Source of the DNA: Acidobacteriota bacterium
GTDB taxonomy: Bacteria; Acidobacteriota; Aminicenantia; UBA2199
Assembly (NCBI GenBank): GCA_021817755.1
Contig: JAKAGC010000019.1
Span: 1 to 15,396, forward strand
Reading direction: 5' to 3'
DNA: 15,396 bases
Below are positions 1-7,618 of the stretch, in pieces (the first letter of the stretch is position 1; each line of letters begins with the position of its first letter). The position numbers and the translations under genes were made by a program. Under the pieces are notes generated by a model, which was not told where the DNA came from, did no database searches, and saw nothing but the letters and a program-made list of their open reading frames with translations.

Positions 1-44
1 GTTTTTCAGGCCGAATTATAAAATAAACCAAAAAGGATACGAAT

Positions 45-1208
45 ATGAAAATTCATGAATATCAAGCGAAACAGTTGTTCAAGCAGTACGGAGTACCTGT
101 CCCGAATGGTGAAGCTGCAGATAGTGCGGACCAGGCGTTTACCGTTGCCGAGAGACTGGGTTACCCCTGCGTAATCAAAGCCCAGGTTCATGCAGGAGGC
201 AGAGGAAAAGCTGGGGGCGTCAAACTGGCTAAAAACAGTGAGGAAGCCCGAAAATATGCAAATGAAATCGTGGGTATGCAACTGATCAGCCACCAGACAG
301 GCCCGGAAGGGAAACTGGTACGCAAAGTTCTCGTTGAAAAAGGACTTGCAATAGCCAGAGAACTCTACATGGCTATTATTGTGGATAGAGAAGGAGGAAT
401 GCCTGTAATTATGGCATCCACCGAAGGGGGGATGGAAATCGAAGAAGTAGCCGCCAAAACTCCCCATCTTATAACTAAGGTTCATATTCACCCCTCCGCA
501 GGCTTAAGCGCTTGTTACCAACGACAACTGGCTTTTAATCTGAAACTCACGCCTACTCAACAAAAACCTTTCTTCAAATTAATTCAAGACCTATTCCGTT
601 TATTTCTGGAAAAAGACGCATCTCTCGTAGAAATCAATCCGCTTATCGTTACAACAACAGATGAAATCATTGCGTTGGACGGAAAAATTAATTTTGATGA
701 TAATGGGCTATTCCGTCATCCGGATATTGTGGAAATGAGAGATATCCATGAAGAAGAACCGCTTGAAGTAGAAGCATCAAAATACGATTTGAATTATATT
801 AAACTGGATGGAAACATCGGCTGCATGGTAAACGGAGCAGGTTTGGCCATGGCTACGATGGATATTATTAAATACTACGGTGGAGAACCGGCAAATTTTC
901 TGGACGTAGGAGGTGGAACATCTGAAGGACGGGTAAAAGAAGCCTTCAAAATCCTCCTGGCTGATCCGAACACCCGGGCAGTATTCGTTAATATCTTCGG
1001 AGGTATTGTCCGAACAGATATCGTCGCCCGCGGGATAGTCAACGCTGTTAAAGATATGGAATTAAAAGTTCCGATCGTTATTCGCCTTGTTGGAACAAAT
1101 GAAGAAGAAGGCCGCAAAATAATACGGGAATCCGGGATGAATGTTGTTGCAGAAGTTAATTTACCGGATGCCGCTCGTAAAGTGGTCGAACTTGCAAAGG
1201 GAGCTTAA
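45..1208 (+). CDS. sucC: Succinyl-CoA synthetase (ADP/GDP-forming) beta subunit
   Basis: Beta subunit of succinyl-CoA synthetase, which with SucD interconverts succinyl-CoA and succinate with substrate-level phosphorylation in the cytoplasmic TCA cycle. The 387 residues match the usual length (about 388). The N-terminal ATP-grasp domain opens with [12 protein letters not shown] and carries the Gly-rich [12 protein letters not shown] segment (49-60). The metal-binding positions fall at Asn199 (in VEINPL) and Asp213 (LDGKINF). The C-terminal ligase/CoA half has [11 protein letters not shown] (263-273), [11 protein letters not shown] (287-297) and [10 protein letters not shown] (316-325), all family hallmarks. 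An AAGGA ribosome site lies about 7 nt before the ATG. TATAAA at 17-22 could be a -10 box, but its -35 would fall outside the window. It is followed after 1 nt by sucD, so the two are co-translated. Nucleotide preference (ATP or GTP) cannot be read from the sequence. Identification is secure. Confidence 0.97.
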   Translation: MKIHEYQAKQLFKQYGVPVPNGEAADSADQAFTVAERLGYPCVIKAQVHAGGRGKAGGVKLAKNSEEARKYANEIVGMQLISHQTGPEGKLVRKVLVEKGLAIARELYMAIIVDREGGMPVIMASTEGGMEIEEVAAKTPHLITKVHIHPSAGLSACYQRQLAFNLKLTPTQQKPFFKLIQDLFRLFLEKDASLVEINPLIVTTTDEIIALDGKINFDDNGLFRHPDIVEMRDIHEEEPLEVEASKYDLNYIKLDGNIGCMVNGAGLAMATMDIIKYYGGEPANFLDVGGGTSEGRVKEAFKILLADPNTRAVFVNIFGGIVRTDIVARGIVNAVKDMELKVPIVIRLVGTNEEEGRKIIRESGMNVVAEVNLPDAARKVVELAKGA

Positions 1209-1209
1209 C

Positions 1210-2082
1210 ATGTCGATACTCATCAATAAACAATCACGCGTATTAGTCCAGGGATTTACGGGAAAAGAAGGAACTTTTCACGCCACACAGATGTTGGAAT
1301 ACGGCACCGAGGTAGTAGGTGGAGTTACTCCTGGTAAAGGAGGCGAACGTCACCTCGACAGACCGGTATTTAATACGGTGGAAGAAGCAGTAAAGCAAGT
1401 TGAACCGAATGTGTCTGTAATATTCGTTCCCCCTGCCTTTGGAGCTGATGCGATTATTGAAGCGGCTACGGAAGGGATCGAATTGATTATTTGTATTACA
1501 GAAGGTATCCCGACCCTGGATATGGTTAAAGCCTGGAATTTTCTTAAAACTACAAAATCACGACTTGTTGGCCCCAATTGCCCGGGCGTCATTTCGCCAG
1601 GAGAATGCAAAGTGGGTATCATGCCTGCTCGAATTCATACAAAAGGAAAAATCGGTATCGTCTCCCGCTCCGGAACTCTTACCTATGAAGCAGTAAATCA
1701 AATTACAAATATGGGAATGGGACAATCGACAGCAGTAGGAATCGGTGGTGATCCGATTATCGGCTCCAACTTCGTGGATATCGTTCAATTATTCAACCAG
1801 GACCCTGAAACCGAAGCGATTGTCTTAATCGGAGAAATCGGTGGTTCAATGGAAGAAAAAGCAGCCCAGTTCATCAAAGAGAATGTAAAAAAACCGGTGG
1901 TTTCTTTTATTTCGGGGCAAACTGCTCCTCCGGGACGCCGTATGGGACACGCGGGAGCAATTATCTCAGGGGGTAAAGGTACTGCTGCAGAAAAGATGAA
2001 AACCCTGGAAGAAAATGGTATTCATGTAGTGGTCAACCCGGCAGATATCGGAACTACCTTAAAACGTGCCCTAAAAGGATAA
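1210..2082 (+). CDS. sucD: Succinyl-CoA synthetase alpha subunit
   Basis: Alpha subunit of succinyl-CoA synthetase, carrying the CoA-binding Rossmann domain and the phosphohistidine. The ATG at 1210, one base after the sucC stop, gives 290 residues, the normal family length. An upstream in-frame ATG at 1141 lies inside sucC and would add 23 non-homologous residues, so I reject it. Visible motifs are the CoA loop [11 protein letters not shown] (14-24), [14 protein letters not shown] (121-134), [11 protein letters not shown] (152-162) and the active-site loop [17 protein letters not shown], with the phosphorylated His at residue 247 (246 in E. coli). A stop-overlapping AAAAGGA at its 3' end probably serves as ribosome site for the next gene, 6 nt downstream. 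Confidence 0.97.
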   Translation: MSILINKQSRVLVQGFTGKEGTFHATQMLEYGTEVVGGVTPGKGGERHLDRPVFNTVEEAVKQVEPNVSVIFVPPAFGADAIIEAATEGIELIICITEGIPTLDMVKAWNFLKTTKSRLVGPNCPGVISPGECKVGIMPARIHTKGKIGIVSRSGTLTYEAVNQITNMGMGQSTAVGIGGDPIIGSNFVDIVQLFNQDPETEAIVLIGEIGGSMEEKAAQFIKENVKKPVVSFISGQTAPPGRRMGHAGAIISGGKGTAAEKMKTLEENGIHVVVNPADIGTTLKRALKG

Positions 2083-2088
2083 ACAGTC

Positions 2089-2628
2089 ATGGATAAGATT
2101 AAGATCGGGTATTTCGCCAGCCAAAAAAATGAGGAACAGTATATCGGCGGTGTAATGATTACCAACGATCAATCGATTCCTATCGAATTCAAATACACCG
2201 AACCGATTAAACCGACCCGAGTTCATAAAATTATATTCGGGAAGGTTCTCGAAAAATATATCGGAGAAGAAGTTATCAAAAAAAACCTCTTCAAAGAAAT
2301 TAAAAACGTTCCCTCAATATTCCTTGTTACCGACATCGAACTATTGGGGGAAGACCCTGTAAACCATATTCCAATTGTGGCTATTCAGCCGACTACATTA
2401 CCATCATTACCCAATCCGGGGGAGTTCCAACGGGTTAAGGATAAAGAAGTCATCGTTCAACCGATTACAAGTAAAAACCCTTTAAAAATGACTTTCTTCT
2501 CCCCGGAACCGGATGTCCAGGAAAAAGCGATGAATACACTACGTTCATTTATAGACAAAATAGATATTTATGAACCTTTTACCCGGATTGATACGGCATT
2601 AAAAGCGTTATGTCAGACCAAAAGTTAA
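2089..2628 (+). CDS. Uncharacterised 179-residue soluble protein, operon partner of sucCD
   Basis: I do not recognise this gene with certainty. The product has no signal peptide, membrane segment or known catalytic motif, so it is probably cytoplasmic. The N-terminal two-thirds looks like a compact, constrained alpha/beta domain: KIGYFA (4-9), GGVMITNDQSIPIEFKYTEP (20-39), then a helical stretch with FGKVLEKYIGEEVIKKNLF (50-68) and a hydrophobic strand SIFLVTDIELL (76-86). A Pro-rich linker follows (about 102-112: PTTLPSLPNPG), and then a short C-terminal segment. The start is supported by AAAAGGA overlapping the sucD stop. Its last 19 nt overlap the next gene, which suggests translational coupling and a joint function. 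From memory, similar proteins occur as 'hypothetical' in several uncultured phyla, but I cannot verify this. Confidence 0.85.
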   Translation: MDKIKIGYFASQKNEEQYIGGVMITNDQSIPIEFKYTEPIKPTRVHKIIFGKVLEKYIGEEVIKKNLFKEIKNVPSIFLVTDIELLGEDPVNHIPIVAIQPTTLPSLPNPGEFQRVKDKEVIVQPITSKNPLKMTFFSPEPDVQEKAMNTLRSFIDKIDIYEPFTRIDTALKALCQTKS

Positions 2629-3419
2629 CGATTCCTCATAAGTTCTTCGCAGTAATCGAAAGAATGGTGAAAGAAACGCGCGTAAAGGACCTCAAATTCC
2701 AGGTCCCGGTAAATGTACACGACATGGAGTTTACAATGGAAACCGGTGCATTAGATGTAGAGGTAACGATTGACGCTAACTATGCTGAAATTCCGGTTTC
2801 CATTGAAACGACCATTAACGAAGGGGTGGAAGACTTCCACTCTCCAACGATCTGGGATGCAGAAGTGGATAAATTGGATGCGAAAATAGTGGATGAAAAA
2901 ATCGAATTTATCCATTCGACAACAGTTCAATCAGTTGACCCGGTTTTCGCTCCGACCGTGGGAGTAATCGATTTTTTTAAAAAATTTAATATCAATAACC
3001 AACTTATGTATAAGACCACAGTTAAGAATATATCTATGATTAACCCTATTCCAAAAATATTTTCGATTCAAGTAGAATTGTCTACTCGAGCGGTAGTAAT
3101 GGATAATCTTTACTTCTTCCGTCGATTAACAGTCCGACATAAAACAGCCATTATGTCTATGGTCCCAGAGAAAACACAATTGGGATACTGGCGAGAAGCC
3201 ATTGCTAAAACTGGAAAGGAAGTACGAAAATTGTCATTAGCGGGTGTTTATTATGGTGTACCTTTTGATTTTATCGAAAATATGAAAATTGATTACACGA
3301 ATAAAAGTTTATGTTATAATTATAAATCCCAGGCTGTACGTCCGGGAATCACCCGGAAAGACATCGCATTATTTACAGACCTGGAAACACAGAAAACCAT
3401 TGTGGTGATGAATCGATGA
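2610..3419 (+). CDS. Uncharacterised 269-residue protein, overlaps the previous gene
   Basis: Unknown function. The 269-residue product lacks a signal peptide and membrane helices. The N-terminal half is acidic, beta-rich and repetitive in texture, alternating Val/Ile/Glu/Asp strands (FQVPVNVHDMEF, LDVEVTIDANY, IPVSIETTI). The C-terminal half is more basic and mixed, with FFRRLTVRHKTAIM around 164-177 and LAGVYYGVPFDF around 210-221. The ATG at 2610 sits inside the preceding gene and has no clear Shine-Dalgarno, so translation probably depends on ribosomes finishing the upstream frame. A later Met at residue 18 is an alternative start but also lacks a strong ribosome site. The stop overlaps the next start as ATGA. 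The position between sucCD and a signalling pair suggests a part in that module, which is inference only. Confidence 0.82.
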   Translation: MSDQKLTIPHKFFAVIERMVKETRVKDLKFQVPVNVHDMEFTMETGALDVEVTIDANYAEIPVSIETTINEGVEDFHSPTIWDAEVDKLDAKIVDEKIEFIHSTTVQSVDPVFAPTVGVIDFFKKFNINNQLMYKTTVKNISMINPIPKIFSIQVELSTRAVVMDNLYFFRRLTVRHKTAIMSMVPEKTQLGYWREAIAKTGKEVRKLSLAGVYYGVPFDFIENMKIDYTNKSLCYNYKSQAVRPGITRKDIALFTDLETQKTIVVMNR

Positions 3420-4393
3420 GCGATATTTTAATCCCAGATACCGAAGAATTAACCGTAATTGATGATTCCCGGTCCCCCGATAGTCAAGCAAAACCTTCTA
3501 ATCCAAAAGGATTCATGTTAACGGTTGTTCAGGGAAGTAACCTTGATTTTGGGAAAATCTTCAATTTTTCTTGCGAGAATATTCGCATCGGAAGGGATAG
3601 AGATAATACAATTCAACTGGATGATCGGAAGGTAAGTAAACAACACTGCGAAATAAAAAGCATTCTTACTGACGAAATAGAGCAGTTCTTTATCAAGGAC
3701 CTGGACTCGACAAATGGAACATATGTTAATGGTGAATTTGTCCGACAAAGAATGCTTGCCACAGGGGATAAAATTTTAATAGGTGAGACAGTTCTACGTT
3801 TCAATTATAATGATGAGATCGAAGAGGAATATCATGCAAGACTCTTTAGTTATGCGGCGATCGATTCACTAACAGGATTATATAACCGGCGATATATCCT
3901 TAATGAACTTGAAAATCAATACAAAATTGCTCGCAGGAATAAACGTATTTTTAGCATCGTTTTAATCGATATTGACGATTTTAAACAAATTAATGATACA
4001 TATGGACATCCGGCAGGCGATGAATATTTAAAACATATTGCTTTCAACATCAACCATACCCTCAGAGAGCAAGATATTTGCGGTAGATTAGGGGGAGAAG
4101 AATTTATGGTTATATTGCCCGAAACAGATATCGAGGGTGCATTCCAACTGGGAAATCGCATACGAATACGTATTGAAAATAACCAATTGGATCTACAGGG
4201 GAACAAACTTAAAGCAACAGTAAGCGCGGGTGTTTCCCAATATGAAATAGAAGACTCCCGGTGCACAGAATTTAAAGAAACTGAAATTACTCCAGGCCAT
4301 GAACAGATGCTTAAACGGGCGGATGTCGCTTTATATGATGCTAAACGAACAGGGAAAAACAAAGTGATAAAATCTCCCCTTCGGTGCATTTAG
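3416..4393 (+). CDS. FHA-GGDEF diguanylate cyclase
   Basis: Predicted cytoplasmic enzyme making c-di-GMP from two GTP, with an N-terminal phosphothreonine-binding FHA domain. The FHA fold spans about 34-130 and has all hallmark residues: Gly59-Arg60, Ser74 and His77 (KVSKQH), and Asn100 (STNGTYVNG, 98-106). The GGDEF domain spans about 148-318, with DSLTGLYNRRY (150-160), metal-binding Asp185, Asn193/Asp194 (INDTYGH) and the active-site signature GGEEF (226-230). An RxxD inhibitory I-site (REQD, 217-220) lies exactly five residues before GGEEF, so product feedback is expected. Residues 1-33 form a polar tail with Thr13 in a T-x-x-D context (TVID). The start overlaps the previous stop by 4 nt. 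A Ser/Thr kinase lies 51 nt downstream, a plausible source of the phosphothreonine ligand. Domain calls are firm; the signal it responds to is inferred. Confidence 0.95.
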   Translation: MSDILIPDTEELTVIDDSRSPDSQAKPSNPKGFMLTVVQGSNLDFGKIFNFSCENIRIGRDRDNTIQLDDRKVSKQHCEIKSILTDEIEQFFIKDLDSTNGTYVNGEFVRQRMLATGDKILIGETVLRFNYNDEIEEEYHARLFSYAAIDSLTGLYNRRYILNELENQYKIARRNKRIFSIVLIDIDDFKQINDTYGHPAGDEYLKHIAFNINHTLREQDICGRLGGEEFMVILPETDIEGAFQLGNRIRIRIENNQLDLQGNKLKATVSAGVSQYEIEDSRCTEFKETEITPGHEQMLKRADVALYDAKRTGKNKVIKSPLRCI

Positions 4394-4444
4394 TATGATT
4401 TATTTTTTTCTTGAATACCTCTTGCAATAGCTGAGTCACAAGAG

Positions 4445-5989
4445 ATGGCGGAAGAGTATATACGAATAAAAGAAATCGGGAAAGGTGGAATGGCGACGGT
4501 TTATCTTGCCCGCCAGATTTCAATAAACCGGCTGGTTGCTCTTAAAATACTTCGCAATTCAGGATTGATTCCAATAACAAAGGAATATATTCAACGGTTT
4601 TTCAGGGAAGCCCGAATTACATCTCAGTTGGATCATCCAAATATCATTAAGGTAATCGAAAGTAATTATAATCAAACAGAAAATTATTTTTATATTGCGA
4701 CTGAATATATCGATGGTGGAGATTTTCATACTTTTTTAACAGCCACTTCACGTCCTTTGACAACAGGCTCACTGGTTTCACTTAGAGAAAAGTTACGTAT
4801 TCTCAATAAAATAATCGCAGCCCTTGATTATGCGCATCAAAACGGGGTAGTGCACCGAGATATCAAACCTTCGAATATACTTCTAACCAAAAACCTGGAA
4901 CCTAAATTGTGCGACTTTGGTATCGCAGCAACGTTGTGGGGACAGGAAATGCGATATACTCGTACAAATGAAGTCATCGGTACTATGGACTATATTGCCC
5001 CGGAGCAAAAAGAAAACTTTAAAGCGGTTGACCTTCGGGCTGATATCTTCTCCATCGGTGTCATTTTATACCAATTGCTTACGGGACAAAAACCCCAAGG
5101 CGCATTTCATCCGCCATCACAAATTAATTCGGCTATCCCCCCAAAATTGAATGCGATTTGTATGAAGTGTCTACAAACACTCCCAGTAGATAGATATAAA
5201 ACTGCCTCAAACCTGTGCCGGGAAATTTCAGAGGTATTGGAAGACTCAGAACAATTCTTCCCAGAAACACCTTCGGCCACTACATTTCTTCCACCTGGTA
5301 CGTCACCTTCTGCAATCTCCCAGACTCCCCCATCTCCGCCCAGGATTGAAGAAAAAACGGGAGAAACGGAAATTATCTCTAAATCTCCGGTTAAACAAGA
5401 AGAAAATGCTACTCAAGTGGATACACGTTTCATGGATTTTTCCCGAATGGTTGAGAAATTAAAAAAGGGAACTCTTTCGGAAAAATTAAAAACACGTACG
5501 CCTTTTCTTAAATCTGTAGAAAAAATTTATGAAGACAAGCTTTTACAAATACTTGCTGATTCAGAGACTGAAGGATTATTAAAAGAAACTGTAATCGAAG
5601 CTTTGGGCTTGATCAAATCAAAAAAATCCTGCTCTGTTTTAATTGAATTATTATCAGAACCATATTATAATAAAGTAGCCGCGGTTGCTCTCGGCGAAAT
5701 CGGTTGCCATAATGCGGAGGAAAAATTAGTGAGATTGCTTTTGTCTCGCAATGAACAATCATATATCGCGCTCATCCCATTAGGAAAACTTAACTCCGTA
5801 AAATCAGTGGATATTATAGCCGATTTTTTGTCCGATAAACATGCATGGATACGAGATATGGCGGTGGAAGCCCTTGGTATGATCTCAGACAAAAAAGTGA
5901 TAGGTTTCCTTGAAAGTATTTCGAATAAAGACCCGGATGTGAATATCCGGGCAAAAGTAAAAAAAATTCTCTGGAGGTTGAAAACATGA
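4445..5989 (+). CDS. Eukaryotic-type Ser/Thr protein kinase with C-terminal HEAT-like repeats
   Basis: Hanks-type kinase, apparently catalytically complete. It has the Gly-rich loop GKGGMATVY (12-20), ATP-binding Lys34 (VALKIL), alpha-C Glu55, catalytic loop HRDIKPSN (137-144), DFG (157-159) and APE (185-187). A Pro/Ser/Thr-rich linker spans about 265-330 and includes ATQVDT (Thr323 with Asp at +3). The C-terminal part (about 355-512) is a helical repeat array of HEAT/PBS-lyase type, with recurring AVEALG/VIEALG/AVALGEIG motifs. It is likely a protein-interaction arm. There is no transmembrane helix and there are no PASTA repeats, so the kinase is soluble, unlike PknB. The start has only a poor ribosome site (ACAAGAG). 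The 51-nt gap after the FHA-GGDEF gene has no convincing terminator or promoter, so co-transcription is likely. The stop overlaps the next start as ATGA. Confidence 0.95.
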   Translation: MAEEYIRIKEIGKGGMATVYLARQISINRLVALKILRNSGLIPITKEYIQRFFREARITSQLDHPNIIKVIESNYNQTENYFYIATEYIDGGDFHTFLTATSRPLTTGSLVSLREKLRILNKIIAALDYAHQNGVVHRDIKPSNILLTKNLEPKLCDFGIAATLWGQEMRYTRTNEVIGTMDYIAPEQKENFKAVDLRADIFSIGVILYQLLTGQKPQGAFHPPSQINSAIPPKLNAICMKCLQTLPVDRYKTASNLCREISEVLEDSEQFFPETPSATTFLPPGTSPSAISQTPPSPPRIEEKTGETEIISKSPVKQEENATQVDTRFMDFSRMVEKLKKGTLSEKLKTRTPFLKSVEKIYEDKLLQILADSETEGLLKETVIEALGLIKSKKSCSVLIELLSEPYYNKVAAVALGEIGCHNAEEKLVRLLLSRNEQSYIALIPLGKLNSVKSVDIIADFLSDKHAWIRDMAVEALGMISDKKVIGFLESISNKDPDVNIRAKVKKILWRLKT

Positions 5990-6447
5990 TGAAAAGGGAT
6001 GGAAAAATGAACTTCACCGGCATTTTAATTATTTTGATAATTTGTTATGGTGCCTTTGTTGCATATAAATTTATCATGGTTCGCGTCGAAAAAGCAGAAA
6101 TAAAGACTGATGTTGTCAATCAATTGGGTACGATGCGTGGACAGGATTTTACCATCGATGCAGGTGTGGAAGCTATTTATAAAATTTTAAAAGAGCAAGG
6201 TATCGCGAATGAAACCGAAAGGATTCGCGTTGAAACAGACGGAGATGATGGGCCGACAACATCTTTTCTGAATGACAACGATGATGATGCGTCAAAAGCT
6301 CCACCGCGTATTATTATTTCCCTGAGATATGCAGAAAGCAAATCCAAGTTGATTATCAGCATCAAATACGATACGGTTGTTGATCTCATTTTCTTTAAAA
6401 CTAAACAAGATGTCGATATCGAAGAAGATGTTTTAACTTACTCATAA
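5986..6447 (+). CDS. Small single-pass membrane protein following the kinase
   Basis: Unrecognised 153-residue protein. A hydrophobic helix at about 10-30 (FTGILIILIICYGAFVAYKF) follows a short basic N-terminus, so it is probably an N-in, C-out anchor. The C-terminal domain (about 31-153) is polar, with an acidic low-complexity loop near 85-101 (DGDDGP... NDNDDDAS) and beta strands such as RIIISLRYA and KLIISIKYDTVVDLIFF. The layout loosely recalls DUF4845-type anchors, but I have low trust in that. The ATG at 5986 overlaps the kinase stop and is preceded by GGAGG at 8 nt, a strong site. ATG codons at 5989 and 6007 are alternatives that keep the membrane helix. The tight coupling to a soluble kinase suggests a possible membrane partner or substrate, which is inference. 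Confidence 0.8.
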   Translation: MMKRDGKMNFTGILIILIICYGAFVAYKFIMVRVEKAEIKTDVVNQLGTMRGQDFTIDAGVEAIYKILKEQGIANETERIRVETDGDDGPTTSFLNDNDDDASKAPPRIIISLRYAESKSKLIISIKYDTVVDLIFFKTKQDVDIEEDVLTYS

Positions 6448-6533
6448 AGGATTATTAGACGTCAGATAAACGGAGTATAACGGATATTCGAATTCTCAAT
6501 CACGAGTTTAGCAGAAATTTCACGTTATTCTCC

Positions 6534-6539
6534 AGGAGG
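6534..6539 (+). promoter_or_regulatory. Strong ribosome-binding site that decides the AI-2E gene start
   Basis: AGGAGG lies 5 nt before the ATG at 6545. An in-frame GTG at 6539 would begin inside this site and add two residues, so ATG 6545 is the better start. The 97-nt gap before it (6448-6544) shows no convincing promoter or terminator. Confidence 0.75.
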
Positions 6540-6544
6540 TGGGC

Positions 6545-7600
6545 ATGTCTTCTGAAAAAAGCAGCATCAAAGAATTAACACAAATTAAAGTATTCGTAGG
6601 ATTTATCGCCGCCGTTGTAGTGGTGATGATTTTGCATCAATTGCAAAGCATTTTTATCCCATTATTTATGGCATTACTTCTCTATTTCCTGTTTAATGGT
6701 GCAGTAAAAAAATTACTGGCTTTTAAAGTTCCGAAATCAGTTGTAATTCTTCTTATTTTGTTTCTCATGTTTATCATTTTTTATTTTTTCGGAGTATTAA
6801 TCTATTCGAGCGTATCAACCTTTGTTGATAAATTCCCGGAATACAGCCTTAAGATGCAAGAAACACTTAAAACGATTTTCGATAAATTAAACATTCCTAT
6901 CTCACGTTTTAACGATTATATCGCAAAATTCGATTGGACCCAAAACATCGATACTTCTTCTGTGACATCGATCTTATCGACTACCTTCGGCTCTTTTGCT
7001 TCATTCATTGGTAACCTGGTCCTGACATTACTATTTTTAATGTTCCTCCTGGCAGGTCGAGACACACTGACAGGAAGAGTATCTAGCGCATTTGAAGATA
7101 AGCGGGCTCGAAAAATTAAAAACGTTTTTGATTCGATTGAAGAACAAGTCCGTCAATACCTGCTTATTAAAAGCTTTATCTGTTTGTTGACCGCCACATT
7201 ATGCGGGATCATTTTGTTTATCGGAGGATTTGATTTCGTCATACTTACGGCGCTATTAATTTTCGTTCTTCATTTCATTCCAAACTTCGGTTCTATTATG
7301 GCCACAGCATTCCCGGTAATGGCCGGATTCTTGAAATTCGGTTTCTCAATCCGGGTCCTGCTGGTAACCATTGGTTTGATGATTACGCAATTTGCAATTG
7401 GTAATATCCTGGAACCGAAAATAACTGGAAAGAGTTTGAATCTATCTCCTGTGGTTATCCTGGTAGCATTGATTTTTTGGGGCTTTATCTGGGGTATTGT
7501 GGGTATGATCCTGGCAGTTCCCTTGACTTCCGCACTTAAGATATTTTTTGAAAATGTACCGGTTCTAAATCCCCTTGCCGACCTGATAAGTGCTGATTAG
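6545..7600 (+). CDS. AI-2E family transporter (PerM/TqsA-type membrane protein)
   Basis: Polytopic inner-membrane protein of the AI-2E transporter family, 351 residues, typical length about 350. Members include TqsA (AI-2 export), PerM and Na+/H+ antiporter-like proteins, so the substrate here is unknown. Hydrophobic segments lie at roughly 16-32, 35-52, 65-88, 150-172, 208-228, 230-248, 268-286 and 300-330. A long soluble loop runs from about 92 to 145. Family signatures are FIPNFGSIMATAFP (244-257), NILEPKITGKSLNLSPVV (287-304) and GMILAVPLTSALKIFFE (320-336). The start at 6545 follows AGGAGG. It is on the same strand as the kinase unit but is separated by 97 nt, so it could be either the last gene of that unit or the first of a new one. 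Confidence 0.92.
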   Translation: MSSEKSSIKELTQIKVFVGFIAAVVVVMILHQLQSIFIPLFMALLLYFLFNGAVKKLLAFKVPKSVVILLILFLMFIIFYFFGVLIYSSVSTFVDKFPEYSLKMQETLKTIFDKLNIPISRFNDYIAKFDWTQNIDTSSVTSILSTTFGSFASFIGNLVLTLLFLMFLLAGRDTLTGRVSSAFEDKRARKIKNVFDSIEEQVRQYLLIKSFICLLTATLCGIILFIGGFDFVILTALLIFVLHFIPNFGSIMATAFPVMAGFLKFGFSIRVLLVTIGLMITQFAIGNILEPKITGKSLNLSPVVILVALIFWGFIWGIVGMILAVPLTSALKIFFENVPVLNPLADLISAD

Positions 7601-7618
7601 TCTTTCACTGAGACTATC

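Noticed and set aside
6..491. Open frame of 161 codons on the minus strand opposite sucC
   Set aside because: It lies wholly antisense to a securely identified gene, its translation is rich in Phe/His/Ser/Cys without domain character, and it has no ribosome site.
3916..4389. Open frame of 157 codons on the minus strand
   Set aside because: Antisense to the GGDEF domain with all catalytic motifs intact; the translation shows no recognisable family.
6448..6544. Search for promoter or terminator in the gap before the AI-2E gene
   Set aside because: TATAAC near 6475 has no acceptable -35 and no GC-rich hairpin is present. The only supported element is the ribosome site.
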